From: Septoria linicola
Taxonomy: Eukaryota > Ascomycota > Dothideomycetes > Mycosphaerellales > Mycosphaerellaceae
Assembly (NCBI GenBank): GCA_024114885.1
Contig: CP099420.1
Coordinates: forward strand, 1,116,001-1,180,000
DNA: 64,000 bases
Direction: 5' to 3'
A program made the position numbers and the translations under genes. Under the pieces are notes generated by a model. That model had not been told where the DNA came from, ran no database searches, and was given only the letters and a program-made list of their open reading frames with translations. Numbering within the stretch: position 1 is the stretch's first letter; each line of letters starts with the position of its first letter. This document shows positions 19,852-30,467 of this stretch, piece by piece.

Positions 19852-20408
19852 TGAGGGCGATAGTGCTTGCTCGTGAATCACGTCCAGATCGAGTTTTCTT
19901 GTCGAAGTGGTGTCGAAGGGACTGTCAGACAACGGAATTATTGAGCACAGGTGAAAGAGTCTGTACGATGACGTGTAGCTAGACAAGGCAGTGGCACTTT
20001 AGCAACGCAGGAGCAATACCATTCCCCGAATTCTCGATTCAGCCATTACGTGGTTGCTGTTCTGGGTAAGCGGAGAGAAAAGCTTACCTCGCATCATCAT
20101 GCTGACCGAATCACCACTGTCTAGCATCGCATGGCCACAGATGGCTTGTACTGATTAGGGTACGGTAACGCGGCAGTCGAGTAGCGCGATCTTCTATGGC
20201 GATTTCAACAGAAGCTCTGACTACCATCGCAGCTTGTGGCTTTTCTCAACTGTTCAACAGCGTCTGATCGGCAGAATTCATGATGGACATCACTGCCGAT
20301 CAGTCACCTAGGCAATTTCTACATGACTATCTGCAATGTTGGTTACTGCTCTGTCCTGGAGCAAGTAACTCACGAGGCTCGTCTCAAAAGTCGATCTACG
20401 AAAAGGCC
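19852..20408. promoter_or_regulatory. Divergent promoter region between kinase and monocarboxylate-type transporter
   Basis: 557 bp between two outward-facing start codons. No clear TATA or repeated operator was seen, and no gene. An in-frame ATG at 20280 upstream of the transporter is possible but adds a segment without homology. Confidence 0.4.
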
Positions 20409-21921
20409 ATGTCTGCTAGTGATGATGAAAAGCAGGATGCAAACACAGAGCCAGAAACGCCACATGAACAGAATGAGCCAGCAGAAGGTGGATGGCGTGT
20501 CTGGTATGTCCCATCTACCCAGATCTGGGTATACATTGTGTGTCTAATAGTCCAGGCTTGTGGTTTTTGGAGCATGGTGCGGTGTCACCGCCGCTTCTGG
20601 CTCTCGCTCAGCACTCGGGACCTTTCAAACTTATGTGCTGAACAATCAGCTTGCTGATATGGATCCGAGTTCGGTTGCCTGGATATTTTCTTTCTACACA
20701 TTCAGTTCACTTGCCTGGGGTCTGTTCGTTGGTCCTGCCTTTGATCGATTTGGCTCAAGGTGGCTTCTGCTCGTGGGCAGCATCATTTTGTGTGGTACCT
20801 TCTTCATAGTTGGAAGTTGCACGCAATACTGGCACTGTAAGTTAGACTCCGTATTAAAGGCGGTATAGTGATCGACAACAGTAGTTGACCTTTCATACAG
20901 TCTTCCTCGTCGTAGGGCTATTAGGTGGCACTGGATCGTGTTTTGTGCACACAACGTGCTACGGCTGTGTTGGACAGTGGTTCGAAAGTAAGCGTGGCAC
21001 TGCTTCTGGAATTGTTGCGACTGGTAGCTCGGTTGGCGGAGTGGTCTTCATTCTTAGTCTGGAAAGCCTGGTCTCGAAGATCGGATTTGGATGGAGTGCC
21101 CGAGTGGTGGCTTTCATCATGCTTTTTTGTAAGTGGTCAGCACCGAGAATGTAACCTGGAAGCCTTCATTCCAGATCTTCAGATCATCGACCGTCAGCCT
21201 AACTGCTGCCGGTATTGGGTTCCTGGAATGGGGTCAGTGTTAATCAAGAGCACTTGCGATTCTCCCGCGACTGATGATCTGAGAACAGGTTACTTTGTGC
21301 CGACTGGCTATCTTTCAAGTTATGCGCTTGCTCAAGGCTTTCCAACAGCAATATCTTATCAAGTGCTCGCCATATTTTTCGCCAGGTCTGGTTCATGATC
21401 TTCCAGCCACAGAACTATGCTGACTATGTTTTTGGCAGTGCATTCTTCGGCCGTTTGGTTCCTGGATTCGTGGCCGATCGTTTGGGCAGATTCAACACAT
21501 TGATTGTCACAGTCGTAGTCTGCACAATATTGCCATTCGCGCTTTGGCTACAAGTTGGGAGCTCTGAAGCACTACTGATACTGTTCAGTATACTCTTTGG
21601 CTTCTGGAGCGCCTGTGACACGAGTTTGACTCCGCCATGTCTTGGCCAGCTGTGCGACTCGAAGGGCGGTACTATGCCGGAGCTTTCGCTGCATCCAGCT
21701 TTGCGTGAGTTGTCAGACGTGGAACTTTCTAATTCGGTAGCTGATTTTAGCTTCCTAGGCCGCTCACGTCGCTTCCCATTGCTGGAGCATTAATAAGTGC
21801 CACAGGGGGACAGTATTGGGCTCTCGTTGTCTTCACGGGACTTTGCTACGGCGTGGCTGCAGTCTGTTTTGTGGCTGCGCGTGTCAAGGCTGTAGGCTGG
21901 AACTATCGGAAAGTGTTCTGA
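20409..21921 (+). pseudogene. Monocarboxylate-type MFS transporter with frameshift damage
   Basis: Family landmarks of the fungal MCT-like MFS group: EGGWRVW then LVVFGAWCGVTAASG (joined over intron 20504-20555), FGSRWLLLVGSII, CYGCVGQWFESKRGTASGIV, GFLEWGYFVPTGYLSSYA and FFGRLVPGFVADRLGR. Further introns are 20837-20900, 21233-21288, 21386-21438 and 21705-21758. Two problems appear. Near 21658 the frame ends in CLGQLCD and the expected EGRYYAGAFAASSF continues one frame over; a lost C in 'gacctc' explains it. At 21123-21128 a run of six T before the donor of intron 21129-21174 gives the wrong phase for the next exon (IFRSSTVSLTAAG), which five T would correct. The end (PLTSLPIAGALISATGG...) stops at 21921. 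The substrate is unknown. Confidence 0.75.
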
Positions 21922-22342
21922 TGCAGTGGTAGAACACTTGAGTTTGGCCAGACACGAGTGTAGAAGCTGATGTTGACAGGAGGTCTCCGATTCTCATCTC
22001 ACTCCCCCGGCTAAGCGGTCGTGCGGGAACGTCCGAGAGTCCGAGACTGATCACGCTTCTCCCAATCGAGCCATCGCACAATAGCCACTTTTGGTAGCTC
22101 GAGAAAAAAGTTAGCATGCATACCACGTATTCTTCACGTAGAGAAGCGCGTCATCACAGCACGATGGAGCTCTGGGCTCTACGTTTGACCGTTTCCGGAG
22201 CCGATCATGCGGCTTGATGCCACCACGCGTAATGAGGCACACGAGCACTCATGGTCGCGTAGGTGTAGCTTCACAAGTCTGAACATGGGCCTCGCATTCT
22301 CTACAGTACTCTTCACTCTTATCAATCAAGAGGAAGGCAACT
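21922..22342. other. Intergenic, no gene seen
   Basis: Short 3'/5' spacer of 421 bp. An open frame starting at 22207 overlaps the next start codon but shows no homology. Confidence 0.45.
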
Positions 22343-23740
22343 ATGCTTCAAGACAACAAAGCATCGAGCTGGCTCTTTCCAGTAGCGGATCTTCGTGCGC
22401 TGAGTGAACGAGAGTATCATTACAATGCGTATTCCAACACGCTTCTGGACCAGTACATGCAGCCGTACGTTATGTTCTCGAAGCATGTCATGCTAAAATT
22501 CAACACTAACTGCAGTGTAGGTTCTGGCGCTGGCTGATTGAATACGTTCCCACGTACGTGACTGCTTCGACGATATCGTTGTGCGGGCTTGTCTGCAATG
22601 TGATGGCTACCTGCATCACGGTATACTACGCGCCGACTCTGACAGAGCCATTACCGGCATGGTTGAGTATCACGAATGCTGTGAGCATATTGTATGTTCC
22701 AGGCAGCGCACTGCTCATTGATACCTGCTGATCCTATGCTTGTGCTCAGTCTCTACCAGACGTTCGATGGACTGGACGGCAAACAATGCTTCCGCACGCA
22801 GGACAGCGAGATGGAGGAGTATGCAGACCATGCCGTCGACTCCATCTCAGTGACGCTCAATGCTGTTCTGCTCGCTGCTGCGTTGCAATTAGGCGACTCT
22901 ACATTCCTGCTCGGTACCAACTTCTTACTCGCCATGACTGCCTTTTTCGCAGCCCACTGGGCGGCTCAACGAACAAATTCACTGGTCTTTGGATCCATCG
23001 ACGTTACGGAAGCTCAATGGGTTATGATCGCGATCCACATCGCTAACGCAGTGGGCGGCTCAACCCTCTGGGACACAAGTATTATGCCCATATTATCAGT
23101 GTCGAGCAGGGAGGTTTTGGCGATCTCTTCAACAATCCCGCTCTTTTTCGCCATATATGAAAATTCGAAGCTGGCCCTGGACCTGCAAGACACTCCTCTT
23201 GAGACACACGGAATCCGCATTCCTCGCTCACGATTCTCTATACGTCCACTCCGGACATATGCTGTGATTGTGTTCGGATCGATGTTGTGCTTCGCATGTG
23301 GCCTCCTCTCTGTTCTTACAGTCCCTACACTGCTGATCGTTGGCTTGAGTCTTGGTAGAGCTGGTACTCGATTGATCCTGCAGAAATTCGTCAGGCGTCC
23401 TGGGCTCGATCTTGACGCTGCCGCCTTCGCTCCGCTTGGCCTGTCCGTCCTCCATATCTTCTGTGGTGACGATTTTGGACTGTTCTCGCAGAGTGCGTGG
23501 CTCATTGCCCTGGCTCTCACATTAGAAGTGTTTTGGTTTCACACACGGGCAATGTTGGACCTCAGCACGGCGAGGAACATCGACATCTTCTACATCAGGC
23601 GTCAATCTGGGGAGAAAAGGCCACAAAGTAATGGATTCTACGTCAGTAACGGAGAATTCACAAAAGTGAAACGAAACTGGGACAATTTTGCCGCTGACCA
23701 CAAGCGAATGAAGGCCACCTATGACCGCAGTAGTCGATAA
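22343..23740 (+). CDS. CDP-alcohol phosphotransferase-like (ethanolamine/cholinephosphotransferase family), degraded active-site motif
   Basis: Three exons (introns 22465-22520 and 22692-22749, both with good donors, branch points and acceptors) give 427 residues. The layout is that of EPT1/CPT1 enzymes, which join CDP-ethanolamine or CDP-choline to diacylglycerol: LSEREYHYNAYSNTLLDQYMQP, then FWRWLIEYVPTYVTASTIS, then IFLYQTFDGLDGKQ. The family motif is DxxDGxxAR-x8-G-x3-D-x3-D. Here all four Asp remain (FDGLDG, YADHAVDS), but Ala-Arg is replaced by Cys-Phe, the Gly by Glu, and the spacing is one residue short. About eight hydrophobic segments follow. The frame is intact, so the product may be made but is unlikely to have normal catalysis. 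It lies 2.5 kb from the broken ethanolamine kinase. Confidence 0.8.
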
Positions 23741-24250
23741 GTTGGATGCTTGATTACAGGACCGATCTCAGCTGGAATCACTCTTCCACGATTCGAGCTG
23801 CAATTGGTGCTCATCTGGTAAACGAACATGAGTGGCAAGTGCTTTGCGAATGGCTATGGTATGAGCCAGCCTCCGCACTCGGATCATGAATGAGCCAAGG
23901 AATAGGCTTCAGGCACAGGGCATCCTAAGCATGACTCCTGTGCGCCGAGCCAGCCATAATCTACCGCATGTCGCTGGAGATTTGACGACTTGGATCGTGA
24001 CCGCTTTCCGATAGGAGGTGAAACTGGCATTTTGCTCGTCCTTAGAGTATTTCAAAAGTCACCACAGACGATCAATAATCCCGTAAGCATCAAGGAAGAC
24101 CGGACGTGGGATTGACCTCCAAAGCTCTAACAGCACTGCTTGCCTCAGGCACAAAGAATGACCATACGAGGCTCCACCATCGCGTGATTAGCGAGTGGAG
24201 AGGATCGGATTGCATTTCTACTCTACTGAAGTGCAAACACACTTACAGCT
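23741..24250. other. Intergenic, no gene seen
   Basis: 510 bp with no open frame of note; includes the upstream region of the acetyltransferase gene. Confidence 0.5.
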
Positions 24251-25045
24251 ATGGTCAATGAGGGTCAGGTTCCGCTTGTAAGTGGGTTCAGCAACGACGA
24301 AAAGTGGCAGGCCATAAGACGAGACATTGAAGCCTGGTACCAAGTTCAGGTAGCGGATCGTGGCCAATGTGACTTCCAACGGCTAGGCGATGTGGTACTT
24401 CACGCCCAGTACGTCTTGATACCATCGGAAGACTCTCTTGAAAAGACCGACCTTGATATGGTTTTCGTATGGTACAAAAAGAACGGCAAAGACGACACGA
24501 TATTCCTATATCTTCTGGACTCAGACATGCCAGACGACCTAAACCAGCGGCTGCTTGCGAGAGGAGCTATGTTAGAGTCGAGAGCGCATTGGATGTGGTG
24601 CAATCTGAACGACAGGACTGGGCACTCATCAGAACCCTCAAACATAAATGTCAGACTCATGCAACACCAGGGTTCAACGAAGCAAGATCTCCCGGTCGTG
24701 GGTGATGCAGCGACGCAGCAACCACGCACTGTGTGGCACATTGCCGCTCTCCGATCTGGCACGGTCCTGGGTTCCTGTGTGCTCAACACAACTGTAGACT
24801 CTGACTCTGGCCGCTACACTATAGTTGGCGGGCTGTTCAACATGAAGACTGAAGCCGAATTTCGCCGTCAAGGAGTCGGCCTTGCCCTTGCTAGGTTCGC
24901 TTGCGATCTTGCAATCGATCTCGGCCTGCGACATTTATACTTGAATGCTTCGAGGGCGGGAGAGTCCGTGTATAGAAAAGTTGGATTCGAATCGATGTAC
25001 CCAAGCTGGACGTGGAAGCTCCCGGGGCAGCGATCGATATCGTAG
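24251..25045 (+). CDS. GNAT-family N-acetyltransferase
   Basis: A single-exon protein of 264 residues starting MVNEGQVPLVSG. The C-terminal half is a GNAT domain: WHIAALRSGTVLGSCVLNTT (beta strands), IVGGLFNMKTEAEFRRQGVGLAL with the acetyl-CoA binding R/QxxGxG/A motif (RRQGVG), then LGLRHLYLNASRAGESVYRKVGFE, the usual end of the fold. The N-terminal 140 residues (with DMVFVWYKKNGKDDTIFLYLLDSD) may form a second, degenerate GNAT-like half, as in many fungal members. The acceptor substrate is unknown. It is transcribed in the same direction as the phosphotransferase-like gene upstream. Confidence 0.85.
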   Translation: MVNEGQVPLVSGFSNDEKWQAIRRDIEAWYQVQVADRGQCDFQRLGDVVLHAQYVLIPSEDSLEKTDLDMVFVWYKKNGKDDTIFLYLLDSDMPDDLNQRLLARGAMLESRAHWMWCNLNDRTGHSSEPSNINVRLMQHQGSTKQDLPVVGDAATQQPRTVWHIAALRSGTVLGSCVLNTTVDSDSGRYTIVGGLFNMKTEAEFRRQGVGLALARFACDLAIDLGLRHLYLNASRAGESVYRKVGFESMYPSWTWKLPGQRSIS

Positions 25046-25284
25046 ACAATTAAGACTTTTTATAGCACGCTGAGCTTCACCTAGCAAGCAGTTCTCGGTA
25101 GACCGGGTGACGCTTTTTGCCGATTCATGATCAATGTAGCAAGTAAAGAGGCTGTATGATCACTTCGCGACTCCAGCGCATTTGTGATCAATGACGCACG
25201 TCCTCGACAGAAACGCGCAGCACGGGAGTCTCAAGAAAGAAGTCTTCAAGATTCAGACATCTACAATGATTTCCGCTCTTCACA

Positions 25285-26565
25285 TCACCTCCCGGCACAT
25301 CCACATACCCAGTCCCTCCACCAATTTTTCTTTTGGAACTCATCGGCCTCGTAGATCTCCCTGATTCCCTTCTTCGAAGCCCTCGACTCCCGTCCGCCTG
25401 TTCCAGCAGAGCTCGTAGACTTTTTCCAAGCCCACTTCTTCCCGAGCATATGCGTAGACTCGTCATCCTCGTCATCTTCAAAGAAGCAGGCAGGATATTG
25501 TGCATTGCTGTCTCGTCTAAGCAACGAGCCAAAAGATGTCCGAGGTCCAGGAGTAGGAGCTAAAGAAGGCGAAGCGATCGACACTGTAGTATCGTCTGAC
25601 CAGCGGCTTTGATACGCTCCGCCAGCAGAAGGCGGCGAGATGGCGGTAGTGGAGGTCGACGCAGTGCTGCGGCTGCCGCAGCTCGGCGTTGAGAATGGTT
25701 TGTTCGAAGACAAGATACGTAGAGGTATGGGCGCACGCTGTTTGGCAAGTCGAGCCTGGAACGAGTTGATGCTGTCGTTTCGTGTGCGCACAGACGAGGA
25801 GATACTTTCTTTTCGTGGCCGGTAAGTGGTTTCTGGAAGTGACCCGACACTACTTGCAGCGCTTGCGGACGATGGAGGATCGAAATGTGTCATCAATGGT
25901 TGACGTGGTGGTGTCACTTCCTTGATTACTGGAAAAAGTGTGTAGCCTCTACTGAGAGTCGCCGAGGGTCGAGGCTGAGAGGGAGGTGATATTGGGATCA
26001 GAGGTTGATCTGGTTGAGTATTTGTGGCAGCGCGAGGCCTCATCGTTGTGGCAGCTTGTCTAACTACTGCGTTGGTACAAGGACTTGGTGTTGCTGGAAG
26101 ACCAAAGTCAAAGTGCTCGGCGGCAGCGTTGATCTTGGGCGTTGGTGGTGGTGGCTCAGGAGTGCCGCTCGTTGCAGGAGAGCGATCTCTCATGTAGTAA
26201 TCGAGTATTCCGATGGAGACTTCTGACTGCCGTGTAGACGCAATACTGGGCGATGGCTTTCGCTTTTGACTGTGAACTCCAGGACTGCGCTGCCACTCTA
26301 CTGCTGGCCCACTGTCAACCACGCATGGGTCTGGTACCGCCTCGCATGATTCTGAGCTTGCTATACGGCATTGCGTCGATACTATGGTTGCTTTCTCATC
26401 CCGAGGTCGTTTCGATGGGATGTTGAGGGGCGTTGGCTGCAACGCGCGCTCACTACTTTTAGGTAGCCTGACGCGTTCTTCTCTGGGCTCATACTGCGAC
26501 CGTCTTGTAGTAATCTTGTGAGGGATGGGGCTCCAATCTTCTGAATACTGTCTTCTCGTAGCCAT
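25285..26565 (-). CDS. Low-complexity Ser/Pro-rich protein with a conserved basic/aromatic C-terminus
   Basis: A single open frame encoding 426 residues from MATRRQYSEDWSP; an in-frame ATG at 26646 would add 27 residues (MAPFVIALTADFL...) that look less like the rest. Most of the protein is disordered: Pro/Ser/Thr-rich, with PEPPPPTPK, many SP/TP sites and basic clusters (KRPRDEK, SQKRKPSPS) that suggest a phosphorylated, possibly nuclear or polarity-linked protein. The end is ordered-looking and probably the conserved part: acidic FFEDDEDDES, then GKKWAWKKSTS, KKGIREIYEADEF and KKNWWRDWVCGCAGR. I do not recognise the family. Confidence 0.65.
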   Translation of the reverse strand: MATRRQYSEDWSPIPHKITTRRSQYEPREERVRLPKSSERALQPTPLNIPSKRPRDEKATIVSTQCRIASSESCEAVPDPCVVDSGPAVEWQRSPGVHSQKRKPSPSIASTRQSEVSIGILDYYMRDRSPATSGTPEPPPPTPKINAAAEHFDFGLPATPSPCTNAVVRQAATTMRPRAATNTQPDQPLIPISPPSQPRPSATLSRGYTLFPVIKEVTPPRQPLMTHFDPPSSASAASSVGSLPETTYRPRKESISSSVRTRNDSINSFQARLAKQRAPIPLRILSSNKPFSTPSCGSRSTASTSTTAISPPSAGGAYQSRWSDDTTVSIASPSLAPTPGPRTSFGSLLRRDSNAQYPACFFEDDEDDESTHMLGKKWAWKKSTSSAGTGGRESRASKKGIREIYEADEFQKKNWWRDWVCGCAGR

Positions 26566-27263
26566 CTTGGAACGATGCCAGCCTGGAAAAGCACGTGAAG
26601 CGTGAGTAAGAAAATCTGCAGTAAGCGCGATCACGAACGGCGCCATCGCGCTCGAAGCAGCGAGCTACATTCTCATATACTAGCACTGGATCCGCCACAG
26701 AGGACTTGAGAGAGGAATGCAGACCTCCTCGATGTGTCAACAGATGCCAGGAGTACCGAGCACCAGGTCAGGACACCCAGAAGGTGGGTGAGAAAAGCTG
26801 TGTGCTTTCTGACGCTCGATTGCCCGTAGGAGTCTTGCAAGGTGCTCGAGTCTGAATGGTCCACAGGCTGGAAAGACATGACCCGACCAATCAGATCGTC
26901 CATTGCATTGTACCAGTGGCCCGGGTCAGGTAAAGCAAGTCTTACATTTCTCAATGCCTGAAAACATGGAGAATTGTAAACAAAAGTCTCCAGATCGCAG
27001 GCTGCAAAGTCAGTAATTGATCTGTGGACGTTTCTGGTGGAAACGACACCGCACATGAAGATACAACACGAGTTGGTGAAGTTCGAAGTCTGACTACGAC
27101 TAGGAACAACGTTGAGCGCAAGGCGGGAAGCCCCTTGTTCAAAGCTTCGAGAACGCCAGGGCGACTTGCGCCTGCCTCGACAATTCTGCAGCAGACACGC
27201 CTGTACTGGCCATCCAATGCAGACTCCGGTCTTCAGCGTCAATTGCTCACTATCAGAATTTGC
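26566..27263. other. Spacer between two same-strand genes, no gene supported
   Basis: A 189-codon minus-strand frame (26673-27242) and overlapping plus-strand frames lack any recognisable motif; the region is read as the 3' end of the coiled-coil gene plus the promoter of the next. Confidence 0.45.
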
Positions 27264-30200
27264 TCAAGAGTTCTCATCGAATGCAGCTTGCAAGTCCATC
27301 ATCTGCCCCGCCTGGGTTCCTGTGAACAGCTCGCTGCCCTCGAAAGTACTTTCATCTTCTCCAGCATGCTTCTCAGCATCCTTCGTTGGCGTCTTGAATG
27401 GCTTCAGATTAGCTCGATTGCCACTGGTACCAATGAGCGGCTGACGTCCCACACTCTGTTTGATGCCAGTGCTCGCCCTCGATAGCCTGCCACCAGCGAC
27501 ACTGGCTCTTGGCTTCGCAGTTGTAGTAAGAGGTGCGGCGAACGACAAAGACTTCCGAGGCTTCTGCCTCTTAGGCGTCGGGCCACTTTTATCTTCTTGG
27601 CTGTCAGCATTAGAGATAAAACATTGTTCCACGTTCGAAGCCGAGAGGTCCATGTCTTCTGCTGTGGCTAGAGGTGAAGGAGGTGAGTCTTCCACCTGAC
27701 TTTGTGTTTGAGGGACCACAGACTCTCGAGAGCGATGAGGTAAGCTGGCACGACTCTGATTCTTGTTGATGCCCATGGCAGCCATGAGATTGGAGCGCAT
27801 CGATTCCGCCTCAGAGATTTGCTGATCTTTCTCCTGGCACTTTCGCTGATATCGTTCGACTTTCTTCTTGAGCTCAGAGATCTTGGCTTCCTTACTGGCG
27901 ATCTCTCTCTCTTGGAAGTTTGTAGTATCGCGCAGCTCTCGTTGCACATCTTCAAGGCTCTGCTTGAGGTTATCCTCGATCTCTTTAGAGCGATCCGTCA
28001 ACTGGTTGCGCTCATCTCGCAACCCTGATAGAGCCTCCTCGAGCCTCGCTGTCTCATCCGCTAGCTCAGATCTAGCACTGTCACGCTCCTTCTGGCAGGC
28101 CTGCAAGTCCTCTCTCAGCTCTCTAAGCTGGCGAAGTCTCTCAGCATCATCATCGCCCGCAGCTCGAAGATCTTCTTCAAGGCTGGTTTTAGCACTTCTA
28201 ATGTGTTCCAATTCTGCCTCGGTCTTGCCAACTTCACGCTCGAGTTCCTGTACTCGTGAGTCGCTCTTCAATAACCTCTCACCCAACTGTTCTCGCTCTA
28301 CTTCGGCCTCTTCCAGTCCTCGCTCAAAGCTTGAAACTTTCCCTGCGAGCTCCTTATACTTGGATTTCCACTGCTTGGTCTCGTCTTCGGCATCTTCAAG
28401 TGCCTCTTGTCTCTGTGCCAGTCGTGCCGCTGCATTGAGTTCGTCCATCTGCTTGGCGCTTTTAAGTTCTCCTATCTGTTTCTGTGCTTCTGCTTGCGAC
28501 TCTCGAAGCTGCTCTTCTAGCTGCGTGACACGCTCTAGAAGTCTCGCATTACGGTCCTCATTCTCCTGAAGCTCTTCGACCTGTAGACCTTCTTTCTCTT
28601 CAAGAGTTCGCAATTGCAAAGTGGCGTCCACGTACTTCGATTCGAGCTCATCGAAAGCGCAACTTAGCGCAGAATGCTGATCTTCGAGCTCCTTTCGTTT
28701 GTCTTGCTCGTCACGTAAGGGCTGCTCGACTGTCTCACATCGAGCCTCCAATTCTGCACATGCTCTTGCGAACAGTCTTGTGACAGCATCTTGTTCCACA
28801 CTTGCACGAGCCTTGAAGTGGATACCCAGAGCTTCTCGCCAGTCGATGTGCTCATCTGTCGTCTCTGCACGATCTGGCCCTACGAATTCTAAAGCTTCTC
28901 GTGCAGAATGCTGACGATGTACACATTCATGGTCAGCCCGTGCAGACAGTGCGTGAAGGTCTAGTAAGATGGTCATCGCGTGCGGTGCAAGGACTGAGCT
29001 CTGTGAGGCACGCAACAGCAGATTACTGATCTGATGTGCGAGCGCTGAGCGCGTCCTCGTAAGTGCTTTGGGACACCAGCCGCCAGACGTGGACTGGCCA
29101 TCTTGCAGCCTTGGCGATTCGAGCAGTTGCCGCAAATCCTGAAGCTTTCCTGTGAACGCCGAATCGCTCAGCATTTCTCGAATTTGGTGTGCCGTAATCT
29201 TCTGAGTAGCAATTATGGTCTGTGCGGCGGCCACGATGCGTGTAACAGCCTCAGCTCCAGCCGCAAACTCTGCAGACTCCACACGAATTGCATACTCCAT
29301 AGCATTTTCCAACAGTATGCTTATAGGGGTTCGAGATAGGACGCCAGAGAAAGTTCCACTATCATCCATCTGCGGGCACAAGATATGTACCGTCTGCACC
29401 TGCGTAGCCTCCATGTATGTCATCTCCAGGCTTTCTAGGACTGGGTGTGGCAGACTGTCAAGCTCGCACAGCTTCCCAACAAATCGCAGAGCAAGAGTCT
29501 TGATCTTTTCTTCCACATCTTCCGCACATAGTCGCTCCTGCAACTTACGCACCATGCCTGGGTTTGCCGTCGACCATATCTTCCTGATATCGGTAGGGAT
29601 GGCAGCGATGATCTCGTTCGCAAGAACCAGAGACTTGATCTTCTCGGGAGTGCAGTCCACTGCAGTAGCCTTGGATGCCAGGTATGCCGACAGGACGACT
29701 AATTGTATGCTTCTTTGTGCTTTGCTCCCACTAAAGAATTGTTGCATCGCTTCTGATTTCCACTTCGTCGAGGCAGGAGTGCTAGCTAGAAAGTCTTGTG
29801 TGTTGTATGAGCTTGGCGTTAGCCGGAACTCAGGATCTGTAGAAGCGCAGACAAGGTTCATGATGGCCAAGCAGTAGAGGCTCAGACAGCCGTCTGGTGT
29901 GCTGGAGCTGTTCTTCAGTATCTCCAGCAGGTGGTCCTCAAACCGTGACATGGTGTCGCTACTTAGTACTCCCAGCAGTAGCCCACCAGTTCCAGCCAAG
30001 ATGAGATATACCGGTTGAATAGTCCCCGGGCAAGGTCGTTTCGCTGCCTCCTCAACCAGCTGGACGAAAAGTGTCTGTGCCTCTGCGGGCAACGCCACCG
30101 TATCTGGCAGTGGCAGCGACAGCAATGCTACACTTGCTCGAGTGTACTTTGACCTTTCATGACCAGCCTTGACAGCATGGGCTACTACACTGTGCAGCAA

Positions 30201-30467
30201 AGTCGGTTCCTGCCGCAGGAAGGCGTTTCGGCACGCCGCGTTGAACGAGAACTTCGTGATGACATCCAGAACGTAAGACCATTGTTGCAAGCCTTCTAGA
30301 AGGCACGAGGCGAGGGTTCCCACCAGGCATGGTTTTGCCGCTGCCCATTGTGCGATATCAGCATCGCTACATTTCTCGGCAATGTCGCGTAAAGTTCTGA
30401 GCTGGCTCGGATACGGCGATCCTGTGATCCTATCCACCTCCTCCACGAGAGCATTGTAGCTCGCCAT
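27264..30467 (-). CDS. Large helical-repeat plus coiled-coil protein, 1067 residues
   Basis: One uninterrupted exon. Residues 1-550 are helical and look like an ARM/HEAT-type array (repeated leucine-rich helices such as LLHSVVAHAVKAGHERSKYTRASVALLSL). Residues about 556-890 form a long coiled coil with heptads (ELESKYVDATLQLRTLEEKEG, LEEQLRESQAEAQKQIGELK). The C-terminus is disordered and basic, with SQVEDSPPSPL, KRQKPRKSLSF (a likely nuclear localisation signal) and repeated Ser/Thr-Pro sites. This pattern suits a structural or chromosome/spindle-associated protein, but I do not recognise a named family, and a vesicle-tether role is equally compatible. Its clean 3.2-kb frame is useful as a control against general sequencing error. 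Confidence 0.85.
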   Translation of the reverse strand: MASYNALVEEVDRITGSPYPSQLRTLRDIAEKCSDADIAQWAAAKPCLVGTLASCLLEGLQQWSYVLDVITKFSFNAACRNAFLRQEPTLLHSVVAHAVKAGHERSKYTRASVALLSLPLPDTVALPAEAQTLFVQLVEEAAKRPCPGTIQPVYLILAGTGGLLLGVLSSDTMSRFEDHLLEILKNSSSTPDGCLSLYCLAIMNLVCASTDPEFRLTPSSYNTQDFLASTPASTKWKSEAMQQFFSGSKAQRSIQLVVLSAYLASKATAVDCTPEKIKSLVLANEIIAAIPTDIRKIWSTANPGMVRKLQERLCAEDVEEKIKTLALRFVGKLCELDSLPHPVLESLEMTYMEATQVQTVHILCPQMDDSGTFSGVLSRTPISILLENAMEYAIRVESAEFAAGAEAVTRIVAAAQTIIATQKITAHQIREMLSDSAFTGKLQDLRQLLESPRLQDGQSTSGGWCPKALTRTRSALAHQISNLLLRASQSSVLAPHAMTILLDLHALSARADHECVHRQHSAREALEFVGPDRAETTDEHIDWREALGIHFKARASVEQDAVTRLFARACAELEARCETVEQPLRDEQDKRKELEDQHSALSCAFDELESKYVDATLQLRTLEEKEGLQVEELQENEDRNARLLERVTQLEEQLRESQAEAQKQIGELKSAKQMDELNAAARLAQRQEALEDAEDETKQWKSKYKELAGKVSSFERGLEEAEVEREQLGERLLKSDSRVQELEREVGKTEAELEHIRSAKTSLEEDLRAAGDDDAERLRQLRELREDLQACQKERDSARSELADETARLEEALSGLRDERNQLTDRSKEIEDNLKQSLEDVQRELRDTTNFQEREIASKEAKISELKKKVERYQRKCQEKDQQISEAESMRSNLMAAMGINKNQSRASLPHRSRESVVPQTQSQVEDSPPSPLATAEDMDLSASNVEQCFISNADSQEDKSGPTPKRQKPRKSLSFAAPLTTTAKPRASVAGGRLSRASTGIKQSVGRQPLIGTSGNRANLKPFKTPTKDAEKHAGEDESTFEGSELFTGTQAGQMMDLQAAFDENS

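Noticed and set aside
26673..27242. 189-codon minus-strand frame between two minus-strand genes
   Set aside because: No homology, no splice sites linking it to neighbours, overlaps other open frames.
27868..28569. 233-codon plus-strand Ser/Leu-rich frame
   Set aside because: It is the antisense shadow of the coiled-coil gene; its composition (Ser, Leu, Arg) is what reversed Glu/Lys/Leu codons give.
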